From: Zelopaecilomyces penicillatus
Lineage: Eukaryota; Ascomycota; Sordariomycetes; Hypocreales; Pseudodiploosporaceae
DNA length: 64,000 bases
NCBI GenBank assembly: GCA_005765155.1
Contig: VCCP01000008.1
Coordinates: 1,860,001 to 1,924,000, forward strand
Direction: 5' to 3'
Part shown: positions 1 through 12,268 of the stretch, one piece after another
Layout: each line of letters opens with the position of its first letter
How positions within the stretch are numbered: position 1 is the first letter of the stretch
The notes under the pieces: generated by a model
Told to the model about the DNA's origin: nothing
Databases searched by the model: none
The model's input: the letters and a program-made list of their open reading frames with translations, nothing else
Made by a program: the position numbers and the translations under genes

Positions 1-1260
1 AGGGCTCGGAGACGTCGCAGGGGGGGACGCCACTGCAATGATCCCGTTTTCTGCCACAACGCCACCATTGTAAAGGCTTGGTTCAACGTCAAAAGTGGCC
101 CATGAGCCGTAAAACCTGGTTCCAGCATCAGCCTCACCGCCACTGCAGCACCCATGCTTATGCATTCACTCCCTCGCCCCCTCTCCACCGCGTGGCTGCT
201 GTATCTTCCTTTTCCTTGGTATTCATTACTGTAGGTGTGTGTATGTGCAGCACAGTTGCCGTCTCACAGACACACAGGGCCGTCCGAGCACTACTACAAT
301 TACCTTAATTAGGTGTGCCCTTATTTACTAGTACGGGGGAGCTACACGATGGCTCCGGAATGCTCGAACATGACTTGTGGTGGTTGTCACGGTTGAGACA
401 GCACAGCAAAATGTGGCAGCACCACCGTGTGACATGATGGGCTTTTTTTACTAATTATGCTTTTCATCCTTTCCCCTTTTTTCCTTTGGCCTTATTCCAA
501 GTGTCCCGTGGGCTCTCATGAGTTTTTGTCTTCTAGCCCTCCTGTCAACAGCAAATTGCAACCAGAGTCTCCGTCGTCGGCATCGCCGCTCCGAGTTTTT
601 GTCGCAGCGGCGTCAAGTCCTGCTGCTTTAGGTCCCGGCTAGCCTACAACGGGGGACCCTCAGCCAGGTTCCGGCGCCGCCTGTTCCCCTAATCACCTAT
701 TTCATCACATCCATCACTGCTGCCACGGCCACTGCCGCCAGACCTGCCTCTGATCCCCTAAAATATCCCCCACCGCGAACCGGCTTTTGACTCGCTGCAT
801 CATCCCCCCTCCATTAGTCGCCCGGCCCGTCATCTTGCGCAGCTGGGCAGCCGCTCTTTTCTCTCCAACCCCCCCTTCACGTTTTCCATCTCCCATCCTC
901 ACTCGCTCACTGATGTTAGACGCTGCATCCGATCCTGTCGCCCATATCCTTTCTTGATCACTGCATCTCTCTCCTTCGCCTTGTTCTCCTCCGTCTTCTC
1001 ACGCTCGTCTTCCATGACATCTTCAGTCTCTCTCGCCCGAGCTAATTTTTAATGGTTGCGCTACCCGTCGTCTAGCTCCAGCGTTTTCGCTTGAGGGTGA
1101 CTTCTATTACAACGGACAGCAACAAGCTATTGGGAGGAGCCGCTACCTACAGGACATTTTACAGCACGCTTCCAGCGCACCTCCGCCTCTGCGACTGCCC
1201 CGCCCGGCCCAGTAATACCCAACGACCGACTCCTCACTGCACCGCCACTCACGATATGCC
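1..1260. other. Upstream region of the PHO80-like gene
   Basis: No convincing gene. The last 600 bases before the cyclin start are strongly pyrimidine-rich (many CT, TCC and CTC runs on the + strand), as is common in promoters and leaders of filamentous fungi. The short open frames here are compositional. This stretch probably holds the promoter and 5' leader of the gene starting at 1261. Confidence 0.6.
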
Positions 1261-2968
1261 ATGGCCGCTGTAATTGGAGATTTCGTTCCCGACCTGTCGC
1301 GTTTTCACACCATGATTACAAGCTCCTCGTCCTTGCAGCAACATCATCAGACCTCGTCCTCGTCCTCGCCCTCCAACTATCGCTCGTCGAGCACCCCTCG
1401 ATCTGCCTCTGCTGCCCCGCGCAGCCAGAGCCAAAGTCGCATTCATAGCCACAGCCACAGCCAGATCCATAGCCAGCGGCCCGACAGCGACGCCGAGCAC
1501 GTCAGCACCACCACCTGCTCGGCGGGGCTGCCTGACAAGACCCACGCCCACGCCTGCGACGCCAACACCACCAACGCCTCCTCGACTGGAGGAGCCTCGC
1601 GTTTCCCCTCGCCCCCTCCATCCTCATCCCCTGCCGCTGTTGCTGTGCCCGCCTCAGCCGACGATGGGAAGCCTGCGTCTATGGCGCCTCAGACCAGAGA
1701 CCATCATGTCTCGCCCGACGCTGCGCAGCCGCCTTCGTCCAACGCAGATGCTGCGCGCGCTGCCCCGCTGCGACACCAGCAACAGCCGTCGCCCGCGTCT
1801 GACGACTTTCGCATCTCGCGCACAGGCTCCTATCTAGTTTCCGCGTCGGCAGTGCAGCCCATCGCAGAGGAGAACATCATTCATATACGCGACCTCGCCC
1901 ACATCGAAAGCCTTGCCCAAGCTGACCAGCTGGGTGGCGATGGTAGTGGCTCTGGTATACTGCAGGACCCCCCGCTGCACCAGATGAAGTATGAGATTAG
2001 CGGCATGCCTATTGGCGATATTATCGAGATGGTCGCCGCCCTGTTGACCAAGATCACCACCACCAACGACCTGCAACATGATGCCATGCAGCGCAACGCC
2101 ACCCATCAGCAACAGGCAAGCCAGAGCAGCGATTCCAACGGTGGCTCCCAGATGAGCCCCCTGAGCCATTCTGTCTTGGCCTTCCATGGCAAGAACGTGC
2201 CGGCCATTACTATTCTCAGCTATTTGTCACGGATACACAAGTACTGTCCAACCACTTATGAAGTGTTTCTGAGTTTACTTGTTTACTTCGACCGAATGAC
2301 GGAGCGCGTCAACGACATGATTGTCAGGAGCGAGGAGATGGGGACGCAGCAGGCTGCATCCCGGTCAAAGTCTTCTCGCGCGCCATCAATACAGCAAGAC
2401 TCGCAGATGCGTGAGGGTGAGGATGCTGAACAAGGGTCAGAGGAGAGTGATTCTGACCTGGCCGACGACGACGACGATGACGATAACGTCGACAATGATG
2501 ACGACATGGGGGATGCACCCGCAGGGATGACCGAGCAGCACGAACATGCAACAACCCCTGCTACCTCAGCCACTTACTTTGTTGTCGACAGCTTCAACAT
2601 ACACAGACTTGTTATTTCCGGCGTTACGTGCGCCAGCAAGTTCTTTTCTGATGTATTCTACACTAATTCCAGATACGCCAAGGTATGTAAACCGAATGAC
2701 GCTTTGTTGCGCAACATTTTTGGAAACAAACGTGGAAAGAGCAGATGCTGGTCAGATTTTCATCACAATTGCTAACTCTTCGTGTCATTTGCAGGTTGGC
2801 GGGCTTCCTCTTGCCGAACTAAATCACCTCGAGTTACAATTCCTAGTGCTCAATGACTTTCGACTAGCCGTGCCAGTAGAGGATTTAGAAGCATATGCCA
2901 CCATGCTGGTAGAATTCTACGCCCGAGAAGTCATTACGCAAAAAAGACGATTGTCAGCGACCGAATGA
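1261..2968 (+). CDS. pho80: PHO80/PREG-type cyclin (CDK regulatory subunit, phosphate signalling)
   Basis: Two exons, 1261..2682 and 2795..2968, are joined by a 112-nt intron (GTATGT...GCAG, branch-like GCTAAC at 2771); the phases agree and the product is 531 aa. The C-terminal ~230 residues form a Pho80/Pcl-type cyclin box. Visible landmarks are the first helix around SVLAFHGKNVPAITILSYL (about residue 303 on), FLSLLVYFDRM, then FNIHRLVISGVTCASKFFSD and LAELNHLELQFLVLNDFRL. Known family role: Pho80-class cyclins bind a Pho85-like CDK and repress phosphate-starvation genes (PREG in Neurospora). Two oddities: the first ~200 residues are a Ser/Gln/Ala/His-rich low-complexity region, and a long acidic insert (about residues 380-423, Asp/Glu runs) splits the cyclin box. 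Other Pcl-group cyclins cannot be excluded, so the symbol is by family. Confidence 0.85.
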
Positions 2969-5900
2969 ATTAGGACAATATGAAGCCTTGACTTGCGGTG
3001 CACACTATTGTAAAAGGGCTTTGGTTGAAACAATGCACTGAGAACTACACCACGAGCTATGATGTGGAGAATGATGCTGAGCCGAATTGGACACGAATCG
3101 CCCACTTATAAGAAGAGCATTTTTAGATTAAGATATATATTACCGGGGCGGAGGACGCCCAACTGAGCCGAATATTAACGCTTGGGTGGTCTTGTCCATC
3201 GACTAGTCGGTCTCATTAGATGGCTATATCGAAGCAGCCATACCCAGCTCCAGGATTATTCCCAAGCACTGACTAGGGGTATGTTGATCTGGGAAGAAGT
3301 ACCGTCGAAACAACTGCTGGCTACGAGTAGAAGCATAACAGCTTCTAGAGTTGGCTGAAGCACAAAAGTGTTTACGGCATATTGACCGAGTAATGTCATT
3401 GGAATGGAGTTGAGGGTAACGATGATGCATTGATTTTGGAGGGTGGGGATTGATCCGTTATGCAAAGAAAAACACGTGAATCGAGCACACAGCGTGAAAT
3501 GGAATGAATGACTATCATTGCAATGGCGCAAAGCAAGGGTTTAAAAGGCTTGGGCTATTCCAGGGCAGACATACTACTATTGTTTTATTCCAAAGGGGCC
3601 GAATGAACACCAACTTCATGATTCCAACATAGATTTAAGGCATAGCAATTATGTGGATTTTTCGCTTTAAGTTGAGGTGCCGCAGTGGCGTTGAAGTTTA
3701 TGATAATGGTGCAGTACGCTTTCCTAAAGCCATCCGAGCCTATGTTTGAGTTTAAGAAATGCGGAGGGAATGAGTTTGAATGGGATGTACAAATGTGCGT
3801 GATGCCGAGTAATGCTACCTTTTCAAGCTGATGCCCGTGAGATAAATCTGTGTCTGTCGACATGGTGAGCTGGTTTATCTGGCTTGAGAAGACGAAGGTG
3901 GTGAGGTGCTTGTGACAGAGATGGTGGTCTGCTCGTGGAAAGAGAAAGTATCGATATTTCAAGGGAGATGGGATAAAAGTATTGGGATTAAGGGGCATTC
4001 AACGTGCTTGGATAGTTGGCATCCAGGGATTTGAAGAGCGTGGTGTTGAGATTTGTGAATCGAGGTTGATATACTGACCCATCCGCGAAAGTTCCAAAGT
4101 GCAACACACGACACGGGTAGCTGTTTAGTACCTGCGACCTTGAGCAGATACACGACTTTCTCTCACTTAGCTTCTACTGATTTACGTGGTTGTTTCGGTA
4201 ATGGTAATGGGAAGTAGCTGTGTCAAGCTCTTGTGTTCGGCGAAAGGGAAAGCCTGTTGAGAGATGATTGTCGCCATGGAAAGCATATGTTTGCTCGATT
4301 TGGCATTGTGATAGCTGGGTGGTGGAGGGGAATTTGTGTGTTTTGTAAAGCCATAGTGGTGAGAGTTGACCAATATCACGGAAGAGGCATAGACACTCTG
4401 GGCCAACAGAGAGATGAACGTTGTAAAAATGGGGAGCTCGAACGCTAGAGTTGCATAGCTCAGTAGATCTATTTCTGATCTTCCGTGACAACAGTGGAAT
4501 ATGTACGTTTCTAGACCGTACCTGTGAAGTGGTATAAGAGTCCTACAGCATAGAAGATATAAGTATACAGTTATGAATTTGTACATTGACAAGGTCCTGA
4601 ACACAGCCCAGTAGGAAATGAAGAACTATATATACAGGAGATGTGTTATGTTGAAAGAAATAATACAACGTAATTCCGTTTTTCACACCTTCCTCATATG
4701 TATAGTATAGTAAGTGGGCGTTTTGGCTATTGCATATGGTGGCGTTTAACAGATGACAACATAGGAACACCTTGATTAGGCTCACGAGGCGCCCGCAAGC
4801 ATTCAAATTAACTCGCCAGGTAGACTCACGTCATCAATTACCCGCCATTGTCCGGAATTATCCGCACACAAGGAAGAATGCTTATTTTGGGAGTTGTACA
4901 GCATGAATTTTACATACAAATACCTGATTTAGGGGGGGGGGGGGGGGGGGGGGGGTAAAGATGGACAGAGCATGTAAGCACAGCCAAAAACAAGAGAAGA
5001 GAGAAAATCGAAACAAAGACGGGAAAGAAAAAGAAAGACATAGAAGACGAGCACGTCATTGCTCTATAACTAGGTATGTATGTTTTATGTTATAAATCAA
5101 GCATTTTAGGGAGTCCTGCCATGACAGAAGACCCTGGTATAACTGGGTTGTAACTGAAGCGGTCCTCGTTACATCATCTGTTTTAAAACTCCTCGGGCCG
5201 GACGGACGGACGGGCGGGCGCAAAATTTTGTCTTCTTTGAGAAAATGGGACATCTTTAACCTCGCGTGGGAAGGTATAACTGGGGTCATTTTATTTTATT
5301 TTAAAATCACCGGTTCTAAATCAGAACTTATTTTGCGAAGCGAGTCCATGAGTGTAATGTGTCAGGGAGTTGAATGGCACACTCGCGGATGCTACAATTC
5401 GTCTCCATTCAAATGTATGCACTATGCCGTCGCTCATACGATGGATACACAGCTGCCTGCCCGCCTGCAAGCTTAGCAGGGAGGACTCCAATGACGGGCA
5501 GCTTATGATAGAATACGACACAAGAAAATAAACAATGGGTAGAGAGGTAGGGTCGTGTCGTGTCGTGTCGGGGTGGTCCGAAGACACCGGCGCCGAAAGG
5601 GGGGTGGGTGGGGATGGAAGGGGGGGTTCCATTTTCCATGTTGTTCCATGCAGGCTTCTAGAAGCATGAAGGAAGTCTGCGCGTGCAGGGGCTTGAAAGT
5701 ATAGTGATGTATTTGACTGTATCTGGGTACTTGTAGGGCATGTTTTACAGTAGTTACCCAACTTTGGAGGTGCGGTATTTGGATGTACACGTGTGCGCTG
5801 GCATCTTTGGTGTGGTGATGTGCAAATACCGGTGGCTTGCAGTATTATTCATACTCACTCTGAATATTTGTACATGGAATTTGACGAAATGAGGATTAGA

Positions 5901-8900
5901 AATAATTACACTTAAAGGGCCATCTTTTAACCAGTACCCTTCGGAATGCGTGACGGCACCGCTCCCGCATACAGGTAAAGCACAGGAGCTGAGGATGATG
6001 AGGAAATTTCCCTTGACTGAAACATTGAGCAAGGGAGGGAGGGAGAGAGACGGACGGACGGACGGGCCCTTGGTGGGTAGGGTGGGATAATAACGGGCGG
6101 ACAGGGCAGGGCAGGCAAAATGGACAAGATGGAGATGCGGCCGGCATTCCCGGGATTCAGCTCTGGTGTAGGCAAGGTAGGTAGATAGCCCTGTAAGGCA
6201 TCCCATCAAACGTGAATGGAGTTTGAAATCCAGTATGGAAGAAAGAAGATCAACTACTACATAGTAAGCCAACATCTTTTATTCACACGATTTACCTCGT
6301 ACAGTACGTGTAAATCATTTAATTTTAGTACATAACTTCAAGTAAAACACCTTCGAAACCTCACTTCTGTCTGCACTGGCCACTGTACGTACGGTGCGAT
6401 ATGTGATGTATGCAGGTACCTACCCATACTTCCTCGTACATTCATCCACGAACAGGAGCCACGCTGGGATAATTTTACACTTCTCAAGATACTCCGTACT
6501 TTCCGAAATCCGTTCACCGTAAACAAAGGTAACACTCCGTCTAGAAGAAGAGGAGAAAGAAGGAAAGGAAGAAAAAAAGAGGAAAGACCCTGGCTCGGTC
6601 GATTGCCGAGACGGAAATATCCATTTGGTGTGGGAAATCCTTTTTTTTCTTTGGGGCTCACTTGCGTTCTGTATGTACCTGTGCGCGGGTGCGTGTGCGT
6701 GTGGTGCGAGCTCGTGCGATTTATTAGATGGGGATCAGATGGAAGGATTCTAGGGAAGATACGGAGTATAAATTATGGAGTAGATGGATAATGTATGACT
6801 ACATGATGAAATGAATGAGTTCACTCTTTGGTATATTATTATCATTTTGTGTTTCATAATACTTTGCAGATGTTCTAGTAGTGAGTCGGTAGTCATGGTA
6901 GGAAATTCCGAAATGGGCATGGAAATGAATACGGCACAGCCGCTAGATGCCTTGATGTCTCTACTACGCACCCAAATCCGAATTCCGGAGGCATGTGCGC
7001 GCCTTCACTAGTACTCTTGTGTGTTTGTGAATATCAATCACACACATACTCTCTCTCTCACTGTCGCATTACATTTACACTCACACTATACAATACCACT
7101 TCAGCTCAGCTCACATCATTGCACCATTGTATGAAATGGGAATGCGATACCGAGGTCTCGGATATTGCAACACATGCCAACTGACTAGGCGCTGACTTGC
7201 AGACCGGCGCACGCTTAGCTGTGAAACATTGACAAGGTGGCATGGCATGTACTGTACGTGGCATGAGTCTTTGTGTGTGTTGAGGGTGTGTGAGCAAGTG
7301 AAAAAGAGTGTGTCCGTGCCCCATGGGGTTTTTGCCTCCCCTGGTCAGCAAAAGCGGGGAAGAAAAAGGGAAATGAAAGAAGAAAGAAGAAGGAAATTCG
7401 AAGCGCAACATCGTTCTTGTTGGGTGGACGGAAGGATGCGTGCATGACAAGCAGACTTGATGAGAGTCAAGAGACTCAGCAGTAGGTGTCAGTGTGTGTG
7501 TGTGGATGTCGCAGTTCTGGGGGGTGTTGATTGGGTGGAAGCGAGGGTGGCTGCTTGTCTTAGCAGTGTTTTTGACCAATCAGCACGACTGCCAGCCGCA
7601 GCTGCAGCTTCGGTACCAGACCATAGGGAGGGGGGCAAAAGATAGCACACAAGAAACGAAGCAGCAACCCAAAGATACAGGGGATGCCGATGTGTATATG
7701 TAAGCAAATCAAGCATCAACAGGCATGGTGAATGCACTGCCACCACGCGGCAATGGAGACTATGAAATGAACCTGGGACCTGAAGCGGACAGGGGGGGGG
7801 GTGGGCAAGAGGTGGTCGATGCTACACAAGAAATGGTGTCTGTTCAGCTTGATGTGTCTATTTGACTCTAATTATTATTGATGTTGTGTTGTGTAAGCTA
7901 GATAGGTCATGACCAACGTCAAATGGAAAACCAATATTTATTAGAGTGCTCTACCAGAGCCAAAATAGGAATCAACACCCGTCATTAAGCAACCCCAAGT
8001 GAGCAAATCAAACGGCCGCTTTTAGCCCTCCCCCGCCCCCCTGCCGTCCAAGAGGAAAAAAAAAAAAGCAACGCCAGCCGTTAGGGAATAGAACATCCCG
8101 TCGCGGTTTTCGTTCCTTTTTTGGCACATGGCTGAGCTTTGGCTGAGCGTTGGGAAAGGAAACGAAAAAGAAAAAAGCAAAAAAAAGGTGGGCACACTAT
8201 GTGGGATACATGGACAACGACATGATGAACAAGGAAAAAGAAGGGAGAATTCCTAAGACTGCATGTTTCTAGATGGCTGGCTGCTGGGTTCGGTGTGAAT
8301 GGGATGAGTTTGACAACACAGGCCACATACATACATACACATACCTAGTACATTACACGCTGCACACTGCAGCCATGTGATTTTCTGCTAATAGGGCAAT
8401 CCTGGTCGGAACACAGAAGAAAAAAAGGACCTTGGCAGCTCAAATCGTCGCATTGCGGCATGCAACAATCCTTCTCCCCCCTAAAAAGAAAATAAAAGGT
8501 GTGTGGCCCCGGATGATGGATGGATATCTGTCCCAAACGCACATCCGCGCGGACCGCTGGGCGACGGGTACAGCTGCTGTCGCTGTCGCTACTGCTGGCT
8601 TGGCTTTTGCTTGGCTGTCTTGTCTGCTGGCTGCCATGGATGCTTTACATTGACAAAAGTGCATCAAACGCTTTAATCATCAAAGATGCTCATGTTCGAC
8701 AGCAAAATCAGGGAATAACTCGACATCCAATGCTTGTGCTATTGGTGTTGGCGTTGGTGTTGGTCTCCGGCAGTTGAAGCTGACGACAAGGCACCATTGT
8801 CCAACGCTTTCCAACGGTCAAACCTGTAGCGGCGCCAGGTACATGCGCGCACTATAGCAAAGGGAATGCCAGGTACCTCAGTACCTATAGTAATTATTGG

Positions 8901-11069
8901 CGGGCAAACCACAGCGCTGCACCTCTAGTAATATTGATTGATGATGATGCACAGCACGCACAGCGCACACGGCTTTCCTGGGCTTTAGAACACTGCAAGG
9001 ACGCTTGCGCTAACAAATATTGGGCCCGTTCATCATTCATCAACTCAAGGTATTATGTACAGTACACTTACCTATCAATTACTAGTACCTACAGATGGAT
9101 ACAAATAGAACGATGAGTTGTATCGGAGTATCTTTTTGAAACAAATACCCAAAGAAGAGGATAAGAAAAGAAAAGAAACGGGAAGGGGAAGGGAAAAAAA
9201 AAAAGAAAGGACAAGACTTGCTTGCCCCGGCGCTCTGGTACCCATGTCATCGGCCCAGTGGGGGGGCGTCAGGGGTGCCGGACAGAGGGTATTACAGGCA
9301 TTTGCAGCACCACCTGCAGGCAAGCGGAAGTACAGGCTTGCAGAGGGTACTCTTGCACTGTACATCCATCTCTTGCATCTCGACCATCGTCAACAACCCA
9401 ATCTTGCCATCATCATCATCATTATCAATTCCATCTGTCAAGCCAATCTAGAACCACCGCTTGCATGTTGCTCCCACTACAGGGCATCTGTCATTGAATC
9501 CCTCAACCTCTCGTCCCCAACGACTCAAATTCATCCTTACACCGTCACAGCAACACCCACCCACCCACTCACAATCATCCATTCGCCCACTCACACCAGA
9601 GAACCCCAAAAGTCTAACCAGTCAGCCGGTAATCATGATGACGAGGGGGAGAAAAAAAAAAGCGTGGTAGGTAGGTAGTGCAAAGTACCCAAACCTAATT
9701 ACCTACCATACCTCGGACTTCTTCCCAATGTTTCCAGGCAAACGTGGCTCGAGCACGGGTATTCGGGGCATATGTTGCGGCCTGTATTCCCAGGTACCAC
9801 AGGACTAAAATGTCGCGGGTACTGTATCTTGTATCTTCGCCAAGAGTGACTACCTGGTACTTACTAACTTGGCAACCTCGCCTCCCAAAGAACCCTTGTT
9901 TCAGCGATCCTGTCCTGACTCTGATGCCGACTCCTCCTCCTCTTCTTCCTCCCCCCTCCCAGTCGGGGCTAGTCAGGCCCCAGCTCTTGGACCAGCTAGC
10001 TCGCTTTTCTTTCTCTCTCTGTCTCCTCGGTTTCGTCGATTAGGTATTTCCTCCTCCATCCATCTTCCGTCTTCCTCTCCTCTTCCTTGCTTGGCTTACG
10101 CTCTACACTAATCCCATTAGGCCCACGAGATCACCCCCCCCCCCTGGTCCCAGCTGGCTTGGCGTTGAATCCGCCTGTCAGGTTTTGGTCTGGCCAGGGT
10201 GCCTTTTTAAGGTGCCTTTTCTAGGTGTACTCTAGGTGCCATAACCTTCTGCTGGGTCATGACCTTGACTAGGGGGGGTGTGAGTGCCCAGGTGTTGATG
10301 TGCTAGACATGGGCATGTTCAACACAACCTTGATCTCGCGTGGCCCAGACGTTCTGGTTCTCTCTCTCTCTTTTCCCTTTCCCCATTTCCCGTTTCTTTA
10401 TCATCGTTGTTGTTGCTCCTCGTCTCGTTTCGTTCCGTTCCGTTCCTGTTGCCCTTTTTGGACCTTGACTGTTCTGATACACGGAGTGCCACCTCACATA
10501 CCGTTATCATATCAGCAACTACGTCGGACTCCGCGGGTGCATTTACACACAACACAACTAAAGCACAACTTAAACACAACCCCCCTTCTACCTGCTACCT
10601 GCTTGTAGCCTTGGGACAGAGTTCACATCCGACCAACCGCAGGACCCTATAGTGCGATACGTCCTATTGCTCGCGCCGGCCCTTCCAACCGTCAGGATAT
10701 ACCTGTATTCGTTTGGTGTAACTTGACAATTGCCTACTGCTTGTACGAGAATACTTGGTTGTTGTTATTGCTGTTCTCTTGACCCCTCCATCACGAATAC
10801 GCGGCCGTTCTCCGGAGCCCACGGTTGCGCCGCCTTCTCCATCCGCTTCACATCCTGGTCGGTTGCCCACCAAATCACCACCGAATCGCCGCCAGTCAAC
10901 GCCATCTTGGCAGGAGCGGACATAGCATATTGCCGTTCGCGTATATCCCTGAGCCATTGCCTGCCGTGTACACCACCTCCATACGGATATCTATAGCCAT
11001 CTACATATAAACGCATACCTATATATATACACACATATACGCCCATGCCTTGTTGACCTCTCGCCCATC
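2969..11069. other. 8.1 kb region without a convincing gene
   Basis: I see no protein family, no extended codon-biased frame and no spliced gene on either strand. The region holds a 24-nt G homopolymer (4932..4955), GACG/GGAC tandem stretches near 5201 and 6050, TG- and GA-rich tracts, and many TACCTAC/GGTACCT-like words (for example around 9665-9710 and 10180-10240). The last ~600 bases before 11070 are CT-rich and probably form the promoter and leader of the next gene. Long regulatory DNA or non-coding RNA is possible but cannot be shown from sequence alone. Confidence 0.5.
4932..4955 (+). repeat. G homopolymer, 24 nt
   Basis: An uninterrupted run of 24 G on the + strand lies within the long gene-poor region. 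Such runs are slippage-prone and difficult to sequence, so the exact length is uncertain. Confidence 0.9.
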
Positions 11070-12268
11070 ATGCTGCACACAACACCCACAACAACTTACA
11101 CTCATATCAAGAGTCCACAATTGAGCGACGACATGTACTCTATCAACTCCGGCGCCCCCAAGACGACCTGCTCTACGCAGCAGCCAGAGGACGATGCGGA
11201 CGCCCATCAGTCTCAGCAACAGGACCATCAGGACGCCTCATACCCCTCGACTTGGGATGCCCCTGCCGAACAGCTTGAGCAAGAGAGCCACAACCAACGG
11301 ACACCTGTCTTAGCCGATCCCATCACGTACTCGCCTCCCCCTTGGACTCTAAAAGGGGATGTCTACATGTTCGCCTTCTGGACCACAGCTTCCCAGGCCA
11401 AGAACCTGCCAACCGAGTACGCCTACTCACCCCTCGAGGCCCAGTCTAGTTTTGCATCAACCGAGTCGAGCAAGCCTGTCGGCGGCTTGAGCATGATTCA
11501 GATTCTTCGTTACAACGACTCACCCGTTGGGCCCTATGATGAATTGTTGGTTGTTCCGGGAAGTTTTGCCTGGGAACGGGAGGATGCAAGCGGCAGGCGC
11601 AAGAAGGGTCGCAATCCCAAAATCACTCGCATCTATGTCTCGCAGAAGCAGACGTGTTACAACGGACGAATAAGTAGGCCAAACTCTGACACTCAATCCC
11701 TCAAACTGAGCCCCTATGGGACATGAACACTAACATCAATTCTCCAGACTGGAACACGCCAAAACATCTTGCCAAGTTTGACTGGCATCATGGGGAGGAC
11801 GGGTCCACCACAGTCAAGGTCTATCCCCATGACACTACCGGCGACGATCGCGAGTCCATTGCCAGCGTACAACCTTTCTTTCAGGCTACCTTCAAGCCCG
11901 TCCGGTACGCACCCAAGTTCCCGATGGCCACCCGCTGGGCCAATTACCTGGGCTTTGACACGACACTCGTCATGCCACCGCTCCCGCAAGGCGAGGGCGC
12001 TCAGGGCGAGCTGCCGGGGACGGATCGCTGGTGCTCGCTCGTGCCCATGCAGTACAGCCGTCGCACCGTGCTGGGGTGGTTTGACATGCAGCAGCAGCAC
12101 GACGAATCCGGAAAGCTTGTTGGTGGCGGCGGCGAGCACAAGAACTTCTGGCCTGGATTGGGGAGGTGGCAGCTTGGCGTCAAGATGGAGGATGCCGACT
12201 TGAGCTTTGATCATCCACTCGACATGTGGCAGCAGGCGAAGCCACCTCCCATCCGATCCAATCTATAA
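11070..12268 (+). CDS. Acetoacetate-decarboxylase-like superfamily protein
   Basis: Two exons, 11070..11673 and 11748..12268, are separated by a 74-nt intron (GTAGGC...CCAG, CACTAAC branch at about 11728). The split Asn codon closes in phase and the product is 374 aa. The core (about residues 85-360) begins with PPPWTLKGDVYMFAFWT and continues through GGLSMIQILRYNDSPVGPYDE, LLVVPGSFAWER, a basic loop (GRRKKGRNPKITRIYVSQ) and FPMATRWANYLGF. This layout resembles fungal acetoacetate-decarboxylase-fold proteins, most of which are uncharacterised; the enzymatic activity is not established. The N-terminal ~80 residues are polar and Gln/Ser-rich, so translation could start at a later Met (about residue 22). 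No signal peptide is visible. The donor GTAGGC is non-optimal, but the frame continuity supports it. Confidence 0.65.

Noticed and set aside
9118..9678. 186-codon + strand frame
   Set aside because: Low-complexity composition without any family or codon bias; likely chance in gene-poor DNA.
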